Of a stretch of 64,000 bases of DNA, positions 1 through 11,868 are shown piece by piece (the stretch's first letter is position 1; every line of letters starts with the position of its first letter). The stretch covers positions 73,623,171-73,687,170 of the forward strand of contig CP092871.1 in assembly GCA_030710605.1 (NCBI GenBank). The letters are read 5' to 3'. This stretch comes from Cordylochernes scorpioides. Its lineage: Eukaryota; Arthropoda; Arachnida; Pseudoscorpiones; Chernetidae. Made by a program: the position numbers and the translations under genes. The notes under the pieces were generated by a model. That model searched no databases. It was not told where the DNA came from and saw nothing but the letters and a program-made list of their open reading frames with translations.

Positions 1-128
1 AACTCTACATCCTGACTGTTCCTCTTGGTCAACACAGTACAACAAGAGCTACCAGGACTTCAACATTATTTCAGTAGTCGACAGGATCTCATCACAGATA
101 AGTCGACAGCAACTCATCATCACATTTA

Positions 129-3100
129 AGCCGACAGGATGACCAAAACGAAGGATGACACAACGAAGAGGTAAGAAGACTGTTCAGATAGGAAGCGAGA
201 AAGAGTGAAGATGGAGGAACAAGCCCGACCATTCCAACGAAACGTCCAAGCAATCTCTCCCCCCAGCAAGAGACGATATTTACGGAAGAAACGCCGCCCC
301 AACGGACTTCCGCATACCCGCTAACCGATCGCCAACGTCGGGAGCAAGCTGACCGCGCCAACGACAGCCCCGATATTCCCGCAAGTCATGGAAACCGAGC
401 AGCGATGTGGCCCAAACCCTGTGACAAGTTCCACACCTTCGACTTGACATCGTCGAGACAATGCTCAAGGCAACAAGCCACAATCAACTTCACAGAAGCT
501 ACAAGCGTCTACAAGCTCTACATGGAGCGTCTTCAACGTCAGCAGGACGACCACCAAAGACTAAGTCTCCTGACTGAACTTTCATCCAAATTGTAAGTTT
601 TTAAAAACCTACCTTAACCTTATCCTCAACTTCACAACTTGATTCAACCTAAATTTTGTATTTATATTTTCACTTTAAGCATTTTTAAATCAAATTTTTA
701 CCTCTTTTTATATAATTTTTATTCAATTTTTAAACTTTCACACTATCATTTATCAAATTTACTTTAATTTTTAATCAGATTATAAATTTCAAGTTATTAC
801 TCTCAATTTTACTTAAAAAAAAAAATGTTCGCCCATCACGCTTTTTTACCATTTTTACTAATCTTACATGTCGTTCTTAAATTTATCTAAAATGGTACTA
901 TCCAAATCTACAACTTGAAAAAAAAAAATCATTATTATTATTTAAAAAAAAAAAAACATCTCATTCATTATAATTCTCAACTTATTTTTGTTTTACTTAT
1001 TAGTTATCATTATACCAAAAGACCAATATCTTTATCAATTCTTAAAATTTGGTAATGTTACCATTTTAAGTAAGCGCCCAATTCAAATTATTTGTAACTC
1101 TCACGACATTGCCCTTTTATAAGAATCATTTTAACTACCATAATCAACGATTTAAAAAAGTATGTTAAAATTTTAAATATAAATTAACATAGGTGAAGCG
1201 CATTTTTTTAAATTGCAAAAATCGGAAGATACAATATCTTCAAAAACACCACTAGGGAAAACAACTATCTTTCCCAAAACAAGTTAGGAATAAAGATTCA
1301 CTCCACTTCACCGCCAGTAGCTAATTTAAGTCACAGCCTTCCAAAACGATTACAATCGTTAATATTCGAGGATAAATACACTCCCTCGTCTTTTCCTTTT
1401 TACATGCATGATTGGTCATCAACACATTTCTTTCAACAAACGTTACAACACCCTCACACATCACTTTATACAATTGGCAACAATTTTTAGTGCGCGACTT
1501 AACACACAAATCCAAATCTTGAGCCACACAAGCCTCCACTTAACTCTATATCGTCGCCACAATAAAATAATTTCACATTAAACTTGCCAAATCCACTAAC
1601 AGTCAAATATTCTCTCGATGTGTTTCATACAACAACCACCCATTACTTTATTAAATTTGTTATTCATGGTAAAACAGGTTAGATTTTGTGCCAAACTAAG
1701 ACTTCACGTGACACCATTTCATTCACATTTCTCACTTCGTGTCATAGCGCTACACCACAAAACCTTTTCACTTTTCAGGCCAAAGACGCCTTCATGCCTA
1801 TGACTTCTCACCTCAAAGCGTGTACACGTCGAAAGTCATATCTTTCACTCACTTCTAGCCTGAAATCATCGTATAACAATTTTACTAAGTCTAAACTGAT
1901 TTCGAGACACAACACTTACGAACATCGAGAAAACTATATTTTCAAATAGGCAAGAAAATTGCGAAACTTCAACAAAAGAAGAGAGAGAAAGTCAGTTTCA
2001 AGCAAGACAGAAAATAAACACCCCGCACGTGTGACCACCCCACAAATAGAATTTCCGTGAAAAAAAAAGGAAGTGGACGCTCTTTATGACGTCACTCCCC
2101 TGGTCACTGTTATCTTTTGAGAATATCTTCTCTCCCCCCTCAAGCAGTCATCTTGACCTCTAGCTTCATGACGCCATTTCGAACACATGTGTCACACTAC
2201 TCATTTAGATTTCCTCGAGAATCTCACAAATCTCACCAACGAGATATCACAACACAACATACTTTAAACATTTTACATGTTAATTGATAACACCAATTAA
2301 AACAATTTGGTTAAGTCTTATATAGACTTTTTAACGCGAAAGAGAAATCATTCTCTACATACCAGCATTGAGGACAAACGAAAAGATCATTTCACATATT
2401 CCCAGTTTCAGAGTCATAGAAACACCGATGTTACCAAAGGGATATAATCTAGTCACACACCACAACTGTAACTTTTCGTCAAAAGAGACAATTTTTGTTC
2501 AATATTTTACACTACTTAAAATTTATCCAATCATTAATAACCTTCAATTATATTATAAATTTTGTATAAAATCTTGAATAATTATTCTTATTCTTACCTT
2601 TCAATTATATAAACAAATTTTTTAATCCAACATTTAAAAAAAAAAAAAAAAAAAAACCTTTAATCAAATTTACTTTTATTTTTCATGATATTATTTTAGT
2701 ATTGTAAAACATCTAATTGTTTCAAAAATTATTTTTATTTTATTATTTATTATATATTTTATATATTACAGGTTTAATTTTGTCCACTTACACTTTTTGT
2801 ACCCGCAATCATATTTCTATATTTCTATTCACTATATTTTATTTGTTTAAATACCTTTATTATCTGACAAAGTTAATCATCCACTATCGGGCATCTACAA
2901 CAATCGTTTTCAACAATCATTTTCTTTAACCAATTCCCTATATTTTTCATCACTATCTTTTCAGTCATTGCGTCACAACAACGTAGAAAAACGACAGCAC
3001 TGCTTGACAATTTATTTTTTGATTTCGTAATTTTCTCTTTGAGAACACCGTTCCCCAGACTTACCAATCCAAACTTCTGGTCTGAACATGCTTCAAGAGT

Positions 3101-3290
3101 TTATTTCATTTCATCCGCAGAGCAAATCACCAACGCATTCACAAAGCGTTCACGTTTTTCAACTTTCAACTTTTTTTTCAGCTCTAGCGGACCACATTCA
3201 ACCTTTGAATTCGAGTCAAGTCAGATCACCTACTGTCGCTACAATTCTACTTATCGCATGGCTCTATTTCACTCCTTTCTCAATCATATT
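129..3290. other. Non-coding internal region of the LARD-like unit
   Basis: AT-rich sequence with homopolymer runs, for example A-runs near 820, 920, 940 and 2640. Only short chance open frames (under 100 codons) without recognisable motifs. Bases 129-210 resemble the sequence after the related LTR at about 49230-49290, both with a GACAGGAT..ACGAAGGA string, which suggests a shared leader. No gene recognised. Confidence 0.5.
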
Positions 3291-3299
3291 AATAAGCAA

Positions 3300-3640
3300 C
3301 TTTTCTTCAACAACTTTTAACCCAATAATCCTAAAATTGTGACAAAACACTGTAACCCTTATATAGGATCGCAAGTGAAACATTGCCAAGGAAGACAGCT
3401 CAAGTCTATATCCTCGCTTTGCACCTGGATCTGAGTATTTGGTTTACATGAGCACTTCTAACAATTACATATTCTTCAACAACTTTTCAACCCAATAACA
3501 CTACAATTGTGACAAAGCACTGTTACCCTATACAGGATCACAGGTGAAACATTGCCTAGGAAGACGCTCAAGTCCATATCCTCGCTTTGCACCTGGACCT
3601 AAGTATTTGATTGCATGTGTAAATCTCACAATTGCTTATT
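3300..3640. repeat. Two-copy tandem repeat of about 170 bp
   Basis: Two adjacent imperfect copies start at about 3305 and 3477. Each contains the strings CAACAACTTTT, ATTGTGACAAA, GTGAAACATTGCC and ATCCTCGCTTTGCACCTGGA. They lie in the internal part of the LARD-like unit. Function unknown. Confidence 0.7.
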
Positions 3641-3909
3641 CTTTAACTACTAACCCTGTTCAACGCCCACCAATATTCTCTTAGAATGTGAATTTTTATG
3701 TCATCATTTTATTTTAATCATCTTTTTTGTTAATCAAACACAATGTCATTTTTATTTCGCTTTTATATATCCAACAAATATCATCTTGTTATAGCCCTTT
3801 TTAACCCTCACAGTTTAAATTAATTAAAAGAAATTTTAATTACTTACCTGTGTTAGAGAGGCTTTACCCGCCTAAACCCGGATAAACCCTTTCACTCCCG
3901 GGGCCCATC

Positions 3910-4743
3910 TATGGTAATTTAAAACAACAACCTCATATGGTGTAGATAACTTATAATAAGATTGTCATGTTGTACATAGAGACACATCTATAAATAATTA
4001 TGCGCATGATTAATCTGTGTCTTTACATCACCCTATGTAATGTAATTTGTACAAAGTGGATAAATAAATAAAATCTGTAATAGATTTAAGAGTTGAGCTA
4101 AAGCAGAGATCGAGCATAGTATTACCAAAACAACAGTCTAAAGATGGAACTCATAAATCAGGTAGATTTACAATTCCCACAAACAAGGCCACCCACACTG
4201 TCACATGTGGTGGAATGCAGAGACCCCTCTCACACCTGGACATGCCAAGGCCCCCCTTTTCTCAGAAACGCCCATGTCACATAAGGTCACCCCGTCTTTA
4301 ACCTATAAATCATCACCTTACAGTGGCTTGACAGCTCAGTACAGTTCAGTCAGTTGAGTTGAGTTCACCCTTAGTGCAAGCCGCGTCGGTCGTATGTTAT
4401 GTCGATCTCAACTATCATGTAGACGAGTAAGAAACTTCTATGTCTCCATCTTTCGCTCCTGGCTCAACTTTTATCTGTTTACGGAACTTTCTTAGTGCAA
4501 CTGTGTCTTCGTTTTTTGTGTGGATATCCCCAGCTTTCCACTCTGCCTCGACCACGACTGCCTGTATTTTGTGAGAACTTTTAAAGGTCTTCCAAGGTGC
4601 AGAGAGGTACTGGAAAACTCTACATCCTGACTGTTCCTCTTGGTCAACACAGTACAACAAGAGCTACCAGGACTTCAACATTATTTCAGTAGTCGACAGG
4701 ATCTCATCACAGATAAGTCGACAGCAACTCATCATCACATTTA
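3910..4743 (+). repeat. LTR-like repeat (right copy)
   Basis: This shares long blocks with 48455-49290: AACAACCTCATAT, GTAATAGATT(T)AAGAGTTGAGCTAAA, the block CTCTGCCTCGACCACGACTGCCTG, and GGTCTTCCAAGG..GAGGTACTGGAAAACTC. Its last 128 bp equal window bases 1-128. Boundaries are approximate because I see no clear TG/CA ends or TSD. Confidence 0.5.
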
Positions 4744-4916
4744 TACATTTATTTATCTAAAAAAAATTCTATCTAAGTTCAGTTAAAAATTCAGCTAACC
4801 CACAAACTCTTTTAATTCGATGGAATTAAAGCATCTTATTGTTTCAACTGTATAAATCTAGGTAGGGAGTTTTAAACTTGATAATGTCTTCAAAATTTGA
4901 AACAAAAAGAGGATAT

Positions 4917-5246
4917 TGTAGCAAAGTATTTATTATTTTATTAACAGAGTATCATTTTTGATGTTTATATTTTGCTACTCTGTAAACTTCCCTCATTGCT
5001 TATCTTTTGTTTATCATTCATAGTTTGTTCTTGCCTTAAATAAATTGCTGTGCCATCCTGAAGTTTGTCTTTCCTAATTTTCCACGTGTCATTTTGGTGG
5101 AGATGCTGGGTAAGTAAGGGAAGACAAACTGAAAATCGCCGAGAAGACCTAGAAGCCATGGGTGTTGTGATCTACATTTTCGTAGACTGTCTCCAGAATT
5201 CCACCGCCGTGTCAAAGCCAAGACTTTCCTAATTTTCCTCGTGGCA
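4917..5246. repeat. Solo-LTR-like repeat, ATAT target duplication
   Basis: It starts TGTAGCAAAG and ends CTCGTGGCA, and is flanked by ATAT at 4913-4916 and 5247-5250. It is related over its left half to 12354-12527, including the string CTTATCTTTTGTTTATCATTCATAG. There is an internal duplication of its end (TTTCCTAATTTTCC at about 5070 and 5226). A 4-bp ATAT duplication fits gypsy/errantivirus-type insertion, but no internal gene supports a family assignment. A non-autonomous DNA element is an alternative. Confidence 0.5.
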
Positions 5247-5250
5247 ATAT

Positions 5251-5991
5251 TATATAATATATATAAGAAAATGTATAAGAATGTATAAGAAAATGAAACA
5301 ATCTAGAACGAATTTATGTTTTCAAATAAAACAAATCTCCTAAAATGTCTTCAATGCGTAATTTTGTTTTATTTAATAAAAAGAAAATATTCGTGCTAAA
5401 ATGTTTCCTTTTCGTTATATATTGTTGCACCAGGTTGCGGCTTGGCAGACTCTTCAACCTTGATCCTCTCCTGTGCCGGGTCTTGCATCTTACCAGAGCG
5501 TGTTTCAACCATCCTACAAATTTATATAAGGGAATAATGAGATAACTCTAAGTAGCCTCCAGAATTATTTATTTATTTCTCACATCAAAGAGAGCAGTGA
5601 AGTCACACAGTGTACCTAAATACAAATGGTGATTCTATAATACATTAATTCTGTTTATAATACATATATTCTGTTTAATAAAATAAATAAATATAAAATA
5701 TAAATTTGAATTTAATATATATGAAAAATAATATTACAAATTAAAATAAAATAGGTTCATTAGCCATGATGCAACAATATATAGATGAGGCGCTAATACC
5801 TTATGTTTCAATTGGCCAACTGGCCGTTTTGTGAGTTGTTTTTTGATGATCATTGCAAGTATAACCATTTCTACTGTTCTCAAAACACGTATTTCCATAG
5901 TTTGCCTAAATACCTTAACCAAGAAATTATTTATAATTTTAAATATAAAAAAAAACAAAACAGAACCGACAATTAAGAAAATAAAAAAGGC
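5251..5991. other. No gene recognised
   Basis: AT-rich sequence with only short open frames lacking motifs. Bases 5400-5520 are slightly richer in GC but match nothing I recognise. Confidence 0.5.
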
Positions 5992-6300
5992 ATCTCCTTA
6001 TCGGAATAAATATCAACTATTCTCGTTGATTTTTAATTATTCCAGAATTAGCCAAATACCCATACTTGATTAATCAAGAAAATATAAACACATACGAGTT
6101 TCGGGCTGTTGGCCCTCGTCAGCCTGGTGTAAGCTCTACCTCAACAACAACAAAAAAAAAGGTCATTCAAGCATCCTGAAAATTCAAGAATTGCGTGAGA
6201 ACGCGAAACAATAGTACAAATATGATATTGTACTGGGGTAAAGTTCATAAATTAATAAAAGAAAAGACAAAAGGCATCTCCTTATCGTGTAATTAACAAG
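5992..6300 (-). repeat. Decayed copy of the ~350-bp hammerhead repeat (family of 54.6-57.3 kb)
   Basis: It matches the minus-strand order of the unit at 54670-54980: GGCATCTCCTTATCG, then TATTCTCGTTGATTTTTAATTATTCCAG, the ribozyme box, GGTCATT..GCATCCTGAA, GCGTGAGAACGC and TACAAATATGATATTGTACTGG. The start of a second unit (GGCATCTCCTTATCG) follows at about 6275. Confidence 0.75.
6089..6130 (-). ncRNA. Hammerhead ribozyme relic (type I, short stem III)
   Basis: On the minus strand the core reads CUGACGA, stem II GGGC/GCCC with loop CAACA, GAAAC, then UC-GUA. Core bases are present, but stem I is poor (ACCAGG against UGUG), so self-cleavage is doubtful. It lies inside the decayed repeat copy at 5992-6300. 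Confidence 0.6.
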
Positions 6301-7254
6301 AACAGACAATATTAGAGTGGTATGGTGAATTAAATGGTCGAAACTACTAGATGCACTGATAAACCAAATCCTCCCAATATTTTCCCATCGCAGTGAGGGC
6401 AGTAAGAAGTGACAAATAAAAATTCCTGCTAAACTTTTCCATTTTCTAACATATAGATGGTGCCCTAATACAATGCCCTAATACTTGTATCTTAAGGAAG
6501 ATAGTATTTAAGAACAAAAAAAGAAAGAACGTTATATCGCATATAAAATTTAACATTACATAGACTTTCTAATGTCAAAAAGCAGCTTTTAGAAAACCAA
6601 CACATCTTGAAACTTATTTCATTTTTATAATCTCTATTTTATTCACGTAGTTTAACACATACCTTGAGCTGAAAAGAATATGTGTGTCGCTGAGGTAGAG
6701 CTTGCAACACAATGGTCAACGGCCTGGAACACCTATGTTATTAAACATTCTTGTTGAATAAAGAAAATGTAGAGGAATAATGTAAAGGAAATGATAAAAT
6801 TAACGTTGCGCCGTCATATTTATTCTGATAGTTGGCGCTCTGTCATTAGCAGCGTTTGGAGACATAATCTGCCCTTTTTTAGTAACAAAACGCTAAAACT
6901 AAAAAATAACTGTCCATTTGTTAAAGAAGGGCTAATCTGGGAATCTACATTTGTACATATAAAAGTGATTGCTGTTTATTCGATTTGTTTAAGGGAATAT
7001 CAAATCTCTGTCTAGATTTATTTTAAATATTATATAAGTGTGTCCTTATATATATTATTTTCTGGTAATTTTGTAAATGATTATTTCTAAATATATCGTA
7101 AATATGAAAATATATATTTCTTATTGTATTATTAATGTTAAGACATTTGACCGCTCCACATACAATGGAAAAAACTCGAAAAAAAATCAAAATGAATGTG
7201 AAACGTGTCTGATAATTACAAGATGGGAAAATGATGACTAAAAAAATACCATGT
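6301..7254. other. No gene; fragment of the 372-bp family
   Basis: Bases about 6368-6410 (CCTCCCAATATTTTCCCATCGCAGTGAGGGCAGTA) resemble the end of the 372-bp repeat at 40.4-42.4 kb, and TAGATGGTGC near 6454 resembles its AGATGGCGC motif. Near 6690 GAGGTAGAGCTTGCAACAC resembles the segment upstream of the hammerhead in the 350-bp family. The rest is anonymous AT-rich DNA. Confidence 0.4.
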
Positions 7255-7463
7255 ATACAATTGGACAAAACATAAGGAAGTTGTACCTTCTAGCATTTAT
7301 ATCGGGATTCAGACAATAAATCTAAAATATATTACAGTGACCTTTATTGAAGACACACGAGATAACTAAGAGTGAACAAAATGCCTCTGTCTCCTTCAAA
7401 AATAACAGAAGACCGGCGGTATCAAAGACTTATCGCTCCCTTAAGTTTTGTACATGAGTTTAT
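7255..7463. mobile_element. Tc1-type MITE copy
   Basis: About 210 bp with inverted ends: ATTGGACAAAACATAAGGAAG on the left and CCCTTAAGTTTTGTACATGAG on the right. Inside are the family strings ATATCGGGATTCAGACAATAA and CAGTGACCTTTATTGAAGACACACGAGATAAC. No coding capacity. The right end of the Tc1 relic at 38.8-40.0 kb has the same sequence, so that family may supply transposase. Confidence 0.75.
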
Positions 7464-7874
7464 AATTTAATTATGGAGACAATATATAGAAATAAAACTT
7501 ATAAAAATGTTGTGTTTGTTTGTGTCTTTTTCTTAAAATGACTATTTTAAAATATTTATTAACCTTTCCGGCTACTTATTGACTTTCCCTCGTACTACCT
7601 GCAGGTGGATGTAAGCCATAGAACACTGAAGAAATTCCATAATACATTTAAATATACGACGCTTATTTATATAATCCAAAACCTAAATACTCCGTTAGCG
7701 CCGATTCTTTTATTGTAAACAAACATAAACTAGCTGAGCTTTCAGAGGAGTCTCCTTAATCTGAGACAAATAAAGATGGCATTGGGTAGCTAATAGAGTT
7801 TGTGAATTACATATCCAACTAGACTCTATATAAGAAATTTGCAAAAGGAAACTAAAATTGTATAGTAATGGATG
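7464..7874. other. No gene recognised
   Basis: AT-rich spacer between two oppositely oriented MITE copies. Nothing recognised. Confidence 0.5.
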
Positions 7875-8079
7875 TACACTCATGGACAAAATTTAAGAAA
7901 GTGTAAAGTCTTTGATGTCGCATCGGTCGCCCCTTTTTTTTAAGGAGAATGAGACAAATTTGTTTACATTAGGTTATCTCGTGTGTCTTCAATAAAGGTC
8001 ACTGCAATATCTTTCAGAGTTATTGTCCCGATATAGATGCTAAAAGATACAACTTACTTAAGTTTTGTCTATTAGTGTA
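7875..8079. mobile_element. Tc1-type MITE copy, opposite orientation
   Basis: It begins TACACTCATGGACAAAA and ends TTAAGTTTTGTCTATTAGTGTA, which are inverted ends. Internally it is the reverse complement of the copy at 7255-7463 (GTTATCTCGTGTGTCTTCAATAAAGGTCACTG). Non-coding. Confidence 0.8.
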
Positions 8080-10260
8080 ATTAGTATTTTTTATTTAGTG
8101 AAGATGCATATAGATAGAAATTTCCGATGACTCTATGAAAACAATCTTACTCTTTCATGGCTATTATTACAAATCAATACTTTATACTGACTGGAGATTT
8201 ATATATGTCTAGTAATTGAGTAAGGTTTCTTGTGATGGATTCAAAGACTTTCTCTATAGTAAGTATTTGCATTCTTTTGGTGATATTTGTCTTCATATAT
8301 AATAACAACAACGGGGTATTTTTGTTCTTTATTAAATCCCTTAATAATCTCTGTGAATTTTTTCATTAAAAATAATTTGAAAATATATTTTCTCATAACA
8401 CCTATGCTAGTCGTGTATGGTTTATGCAAATCAAGGAATGTTAATGAAATATCTTCGAATATTTAGAAGCGATTTATTCAATATGTTTAAAATTGTTTAA
8501 TTTTTAAAAGAATCATACACGTCTATAATAGTTTCGAATTCTTATAACAGATAACGCGCTAATGTATCATATTATATCCAATATGTATTTACATAATCAA
8601 ATACTTTTATAAATCAATGTGCAATTGTAGCTATAGTTTACATAGCATTATATATATAAACAAATTTATTAGCATCATGAATAAGAATGATGTGACATAC
8701 ATATCAGGTAAATATCTAATGAGACATATCAGGTAATATCTTAGAAAGGAAGAAAATTCTCTGATAGAAGAAACCCTCTAAAAAGCAGTTACGTCGCAAT
8801 AAAAGCCTTCCATTATATTTATTGATTTTTTCTTTAAAATTTTGACGACAAAATTTAATTTCTCCTCTAATAAAAAGATAAAAGTGGTGAGGGCATACAT
8901 TTTTCATCTTATTGGAGGTTGGAGGGAATGTGAAAAAGATAAAAGTATAGAAGTTGTGTGGTAGCTCTGGTGATATTTTATTTATTTGCCAATTCGATAT
9001 GAAATTGTACAAAATAATGAAATTGTTTATTGCATAGACTATTATGTATAGACAGCCTATTCCTATGTAAATTATTTACATAACTACATATATACATTCA
9101 ACTAGATCTGATAGATCACAGGATGATGGGAAACAAAGAGAAAATGTTATCACTATGGAAATTGTAATAATCCCCATTTTTATAAAATAGTTTTGATATA
9201 TTTAAAAAGGGAATACGATGGAATCTTGAGAAGAGACAAACTATTCACCATCTATTGACTTTGAATATTTAAAATCAATCTAAAAATTTGATTTTTCACA
9301 ACAATTTTATTGAATTTTTTACCATTGCCTCCTCTCTCTAAATTAATTTTGTTTGAACAGATAGACATCAAATTTTATTATTTATATTGAATATATTCAG
9401 GCAAAATCTTAATTCAAAAGAAAAATATATGAAAACGTATTACCCAAAGAATCTGTGGGAAAATATTAGTTTTGGAAAATTGTCGAAATCTTTGGCTGCT
9501 AATCGACCACTAGAGATTGAAGAAGGTATAATTCATGATATGTGAAACAAAATTGTAAAAATAAATAAACTCGGAATAGAAGTAACGAAGAAACGGAACT
9601 CCCAAGTGATGAAGAGATGCCAGGAAGAACAAACAGGTATTTTCCCTTTGATCATTGATTGTTTAATTTTAAAGAAAAAAATATATATCGATATTATATG
9701 AATATGATTTGATCGAATTATTTTTCTATTATTTTATTTCACTGATGATTTATGTTGCGATTAATCAATTTTATCCTGAGAAAATGTTTAGCGACATTTT
9801 AGGCAAAGTATTTGGGCCGAATTTCCAGCTAAATCTCTCTTTTTGTCAGATTAAAATTTTCAAAGAATCTCTTCTGAAATTAATAAAAAAACAAAGCCCG
9901 TCTTGAACTGACGAGAGCCATATCCCAAAACCATGGCTTCTAGAAGTCCATTCTTTATTTTCCAAGGGTGGTTTTGTGGCTTTGTAACAAGAGTATACCC
10001 GAATGGAGAGACAAGAAGAACATTTGAAAACCTTCAAAACAACACAAATCAACATTATACATAATAAAAGGTCATAATCTCTTTCCTGTAGATGATGCTA
10101 TTTAAAATAATAATGATATTAACAGCCAACAATCCGAAATAGTTCATCATGTTATTCAATTAACCATGAATGGTTATGTTTGGAAAGCTGATTTTCTCTA
10201 CTTATTTCGAATAGCATAACATCAAAAACGACACCCCACATCTTATAAATATCAAAATAT
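8080..10260. other. No gene recognised
   Basis: About 2.2 kb of AT-rich DNA with chance open frames only. I see no repeat family, splice-like exon or RNA gene. Confidence 0.5.
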
Positions 10261-10397
10261 ATATCTAAAATAGCATAGGGCTCCCGTCAAATTATGCGTC
10301 AAAACTAGACGCCATCTATTGACCGTCGCCGCAAACTAGCGGCATCGGTTCGATGACAAAGCCACAACACCAGCTTTGGCAAACTGAAAAGCGTCCA

Positions 10398-10441
10398 CCT
10401 AGAGACGATGGTTTCGGGATAATGACCCTAGTCAGTCTAGG
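10398..10441 (-). ncRNA. Hammerhead ribozyme relic, core mutated
   Basis: Minus strand: stem I CCUAGA/UCUAGG is intact, but the first box is CUGACUA instead of CUGACGA, changing the conserved G8. Stem II GGGUCAUUAUCCC is still paired and GAAAC is present. The G8 change should abolish cleavage. Confidence 0.65.
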
Positions 10442-10716
10442 GCGGACTTTATTCCATGAGATCAACACGGGATCTAATGGAATCTTCACAATCTGTCAAA
10501 GAGGTGTTTAGCTGTCAAAGTGGCTGAGCCAAATTTAGGGCCAAGTTACAGATGGAAAATTTTACGGGAGGAAATTGATCTAAAAAAGCATCGGGCTCCT
10601 CTCCCGTCAAATTAAGCGTCAAAGCTAGACGCCATCAATTGACCGTCGCCGCAAACTAGCGGCATCGGTTCAATGACAAAGCCACAACACCAGCTTTGGC
10701 AAACTGAAAGGGTCCA

Positions 10717-10761
10717 CCTAGAGACCATGGTTTCGAGCTAATGGCCTTCGTCAGCCTTAGC
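10717..10761 (-). ncRNA. Hammerhead ribozyme relic
   Basis: Minus strand: CUGACGA and GAAAC with ACCAUGGUC are kept. Stem I (AAGG against UCUAGG) and the base of stem II (A..U closing) have drifted. Cleavage would be weak at best. Confidence 0.6.
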
Positions 10762-10780
10762 CTTTATTTTATGAGTTCCA

Positions 10781-10830
10781 CGCGGGACGAGGGCCATTAG
10801 CGCGAAACCATGGTGTGTAAGTGGACGCTA
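10781..10830 (+). ncRNA. Hammerhead ribozyme relic
   Basis: Plus strand: GACGAGGGCCATTAGCGCGAAACCATGGT is kept, but the first bases of the CUGA box read GGGA, so the core is broken. It forms the inverted partner of the two minus-strand copies at 10.4 and 10.7 kb. Confidence 0.55.
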
Positions 10831-10995
10831 TTCAGTTTGCCAAAGTTGGTGTTGTGGCTTTGTCTCCGACCCGAGGCCGCTAGTTTGGGGCGACAGTCAA
10901 TAGATGGAGTCTAGTTTTAGGTTTAATTTGACGGGAGAAGTGCCCTATGCTTTTTTAGATCAATTTCCTCCCGGCAAATTTACCAACAAAAATAT

Positions 10996-11417
10996 TAATA
11001 TATAAAATTAATTAAATACAATATATACCTTGTACCAAAAGAAGAATTTCTCACTTTATGGATACATTTACAATACATTTATAAATACATTAAAACAAGG
11101 CATATATTGTTTATCACCCCAGTAAATAACGTAATAGTTGTGATAAAGAGTGTGTCACAACATTCCAGTTTTGGCAAATCCAGACAAAAGCCAACAACCT
11201 GTATACCATAGTTTGAGGCAATGACCCTCATCAGTACAGGAACGGCTTCGATGTCATAACATCCTACGAGAGGAGTAGAGGTTGGCATTTGTCTGAATTT
11301 ACCAAAACTGGTGCTATGAAAAATAGTGGTAAACAAAATCCGTTGTTTAAATACATTTTAAAGGGGGAGATACCTCTTTTGGTACACGAATACAATCCTT
11401 TCGCACCTTTTATGTAA
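10996..11417. other. Relic of a third hammerhead-repeat family; no gene
   Basis: Bases about 11150-11310 align with 15310-15410: (TTT)GGCAAATCCAG, AAAGCCAAC, a CTCATCAGT box and TAACATCC. The remainder is anonymous AT-rich DNA. Confidence 0.5.
11198..11240 (-). ncRNA. Hammerhead ribozyme, one core change
   Basis: Minus strand: a perfect 6-bp stem I (CCUGUA/UACAGG), CUGAUGA, a short stem II (GGG..CCU), then CAAAC in place of GAAAC, and cleavage triplet GUA. The G12-to-C change hits a catalytic base, so it is probably inactive although otherwise well preserved. Confidence 0.7.
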
Positions 11418-11868
11418 TACACTCATGCACAAAACTTAAGGAAGTTGTACCTTTCAGCATGTATATCGGGATTCAGACAATAACTCTGAAAGATATTACA
11501 GTGACCTTTATTGAAGACACACGAGATAACCAATATACACTCATGGACAAAACTTAAGGAAGTTGTACCTTTCAGCATGTATATCGGGATTTAGACAATA
11601 ACTCTGAAAGATATTACAGTGACCTTTATTGAAGACACACGAGATAACCAATATACACTCATTCACAAACCTTAAGGAAGTTGTACCTTTCAGCATGTAT
11701 ATCGGGATTCCGACAATAACTCTGAAAGATATTACAGTGACCTTTATTGAAGACACACGAGATAACCAAGTGTGAACAAAATTACCTCTGTCTCCTTAAA
11801 AAAATAAAAATACGACCGGCAATATTAAAGACTTTCTACTTCCTTAAGTTTTGGTCCATAAAAGTTTA
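11418..11868. mobile_element. Tc1-type MITE with a 118-bp left half in three tandem copies
   Basis: Units begin TACACTCAT(G/T)(G/C)ACAAA at 11418, 11536 and 11654, a period of exactly 118 bp. Each carries CAGCATGTATATCGGGATT and GACCTTTATTGAAGACACACGAGATAACC. Only the third unit continues through the right half to the inverted end CCTTAAGTTTTGGTCCATAAAAG. Non-coding. Confidence 0.85.

Larger units (their letters stand above)
1..4743. mobile_element. Non-coding LTR-element-like unit (LARD-like), cut by the window start
   Basis: Bases 1-128 are repeated without visible change at 4616-4743. The stretch before the second copy (about 3910-4743) is related to another repeat at about 48455-49290. 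The simplest reading is that 1-128 is the tail of a left LTR, 129 to about 3900 an internal region, and about 3910-4743 the right LTR. The internal part has no long open frame, gag or pol motif, so if real this is a large non-autonomous derivative moved by a relative in trans. The start of the left LTR lies outside the window and I could not define clean TG/CA ends or a TSD. A segmental duplication remains possible. Confidence 0.5.
10261..10988. repeat. Hammerhead-repeat element: two minus units and one inverted plus unit
   Basis: Two direct minus-strand units (about 10270-10580 and 10590-10765) are joined head-on to a plus unit (about 10781-10980). Shared strings are CTCCCGTCAAATTA, AAACTAGCGGCATCGGTTC, AAAGCCACAACACCAGCTTTGGCAAACTGAAA and a ribozyme box. 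The family also occurs at 52.68-53.23 kb. AAAATAT occurs on both sides (10254-10260 and 10989-10995) and may be a 7-bp target duplication. No coding capacity. Confidence 0.7.

Noticed and set aside
10254-10995. AAAATAT as firm TSD of the 10.3-kb hammerhead repeat
   Set aside because: Only 7 bp of low-complexity A/T sequence; kept as a possibility in the feature note, not as evidence for the shared insertion mechanism.
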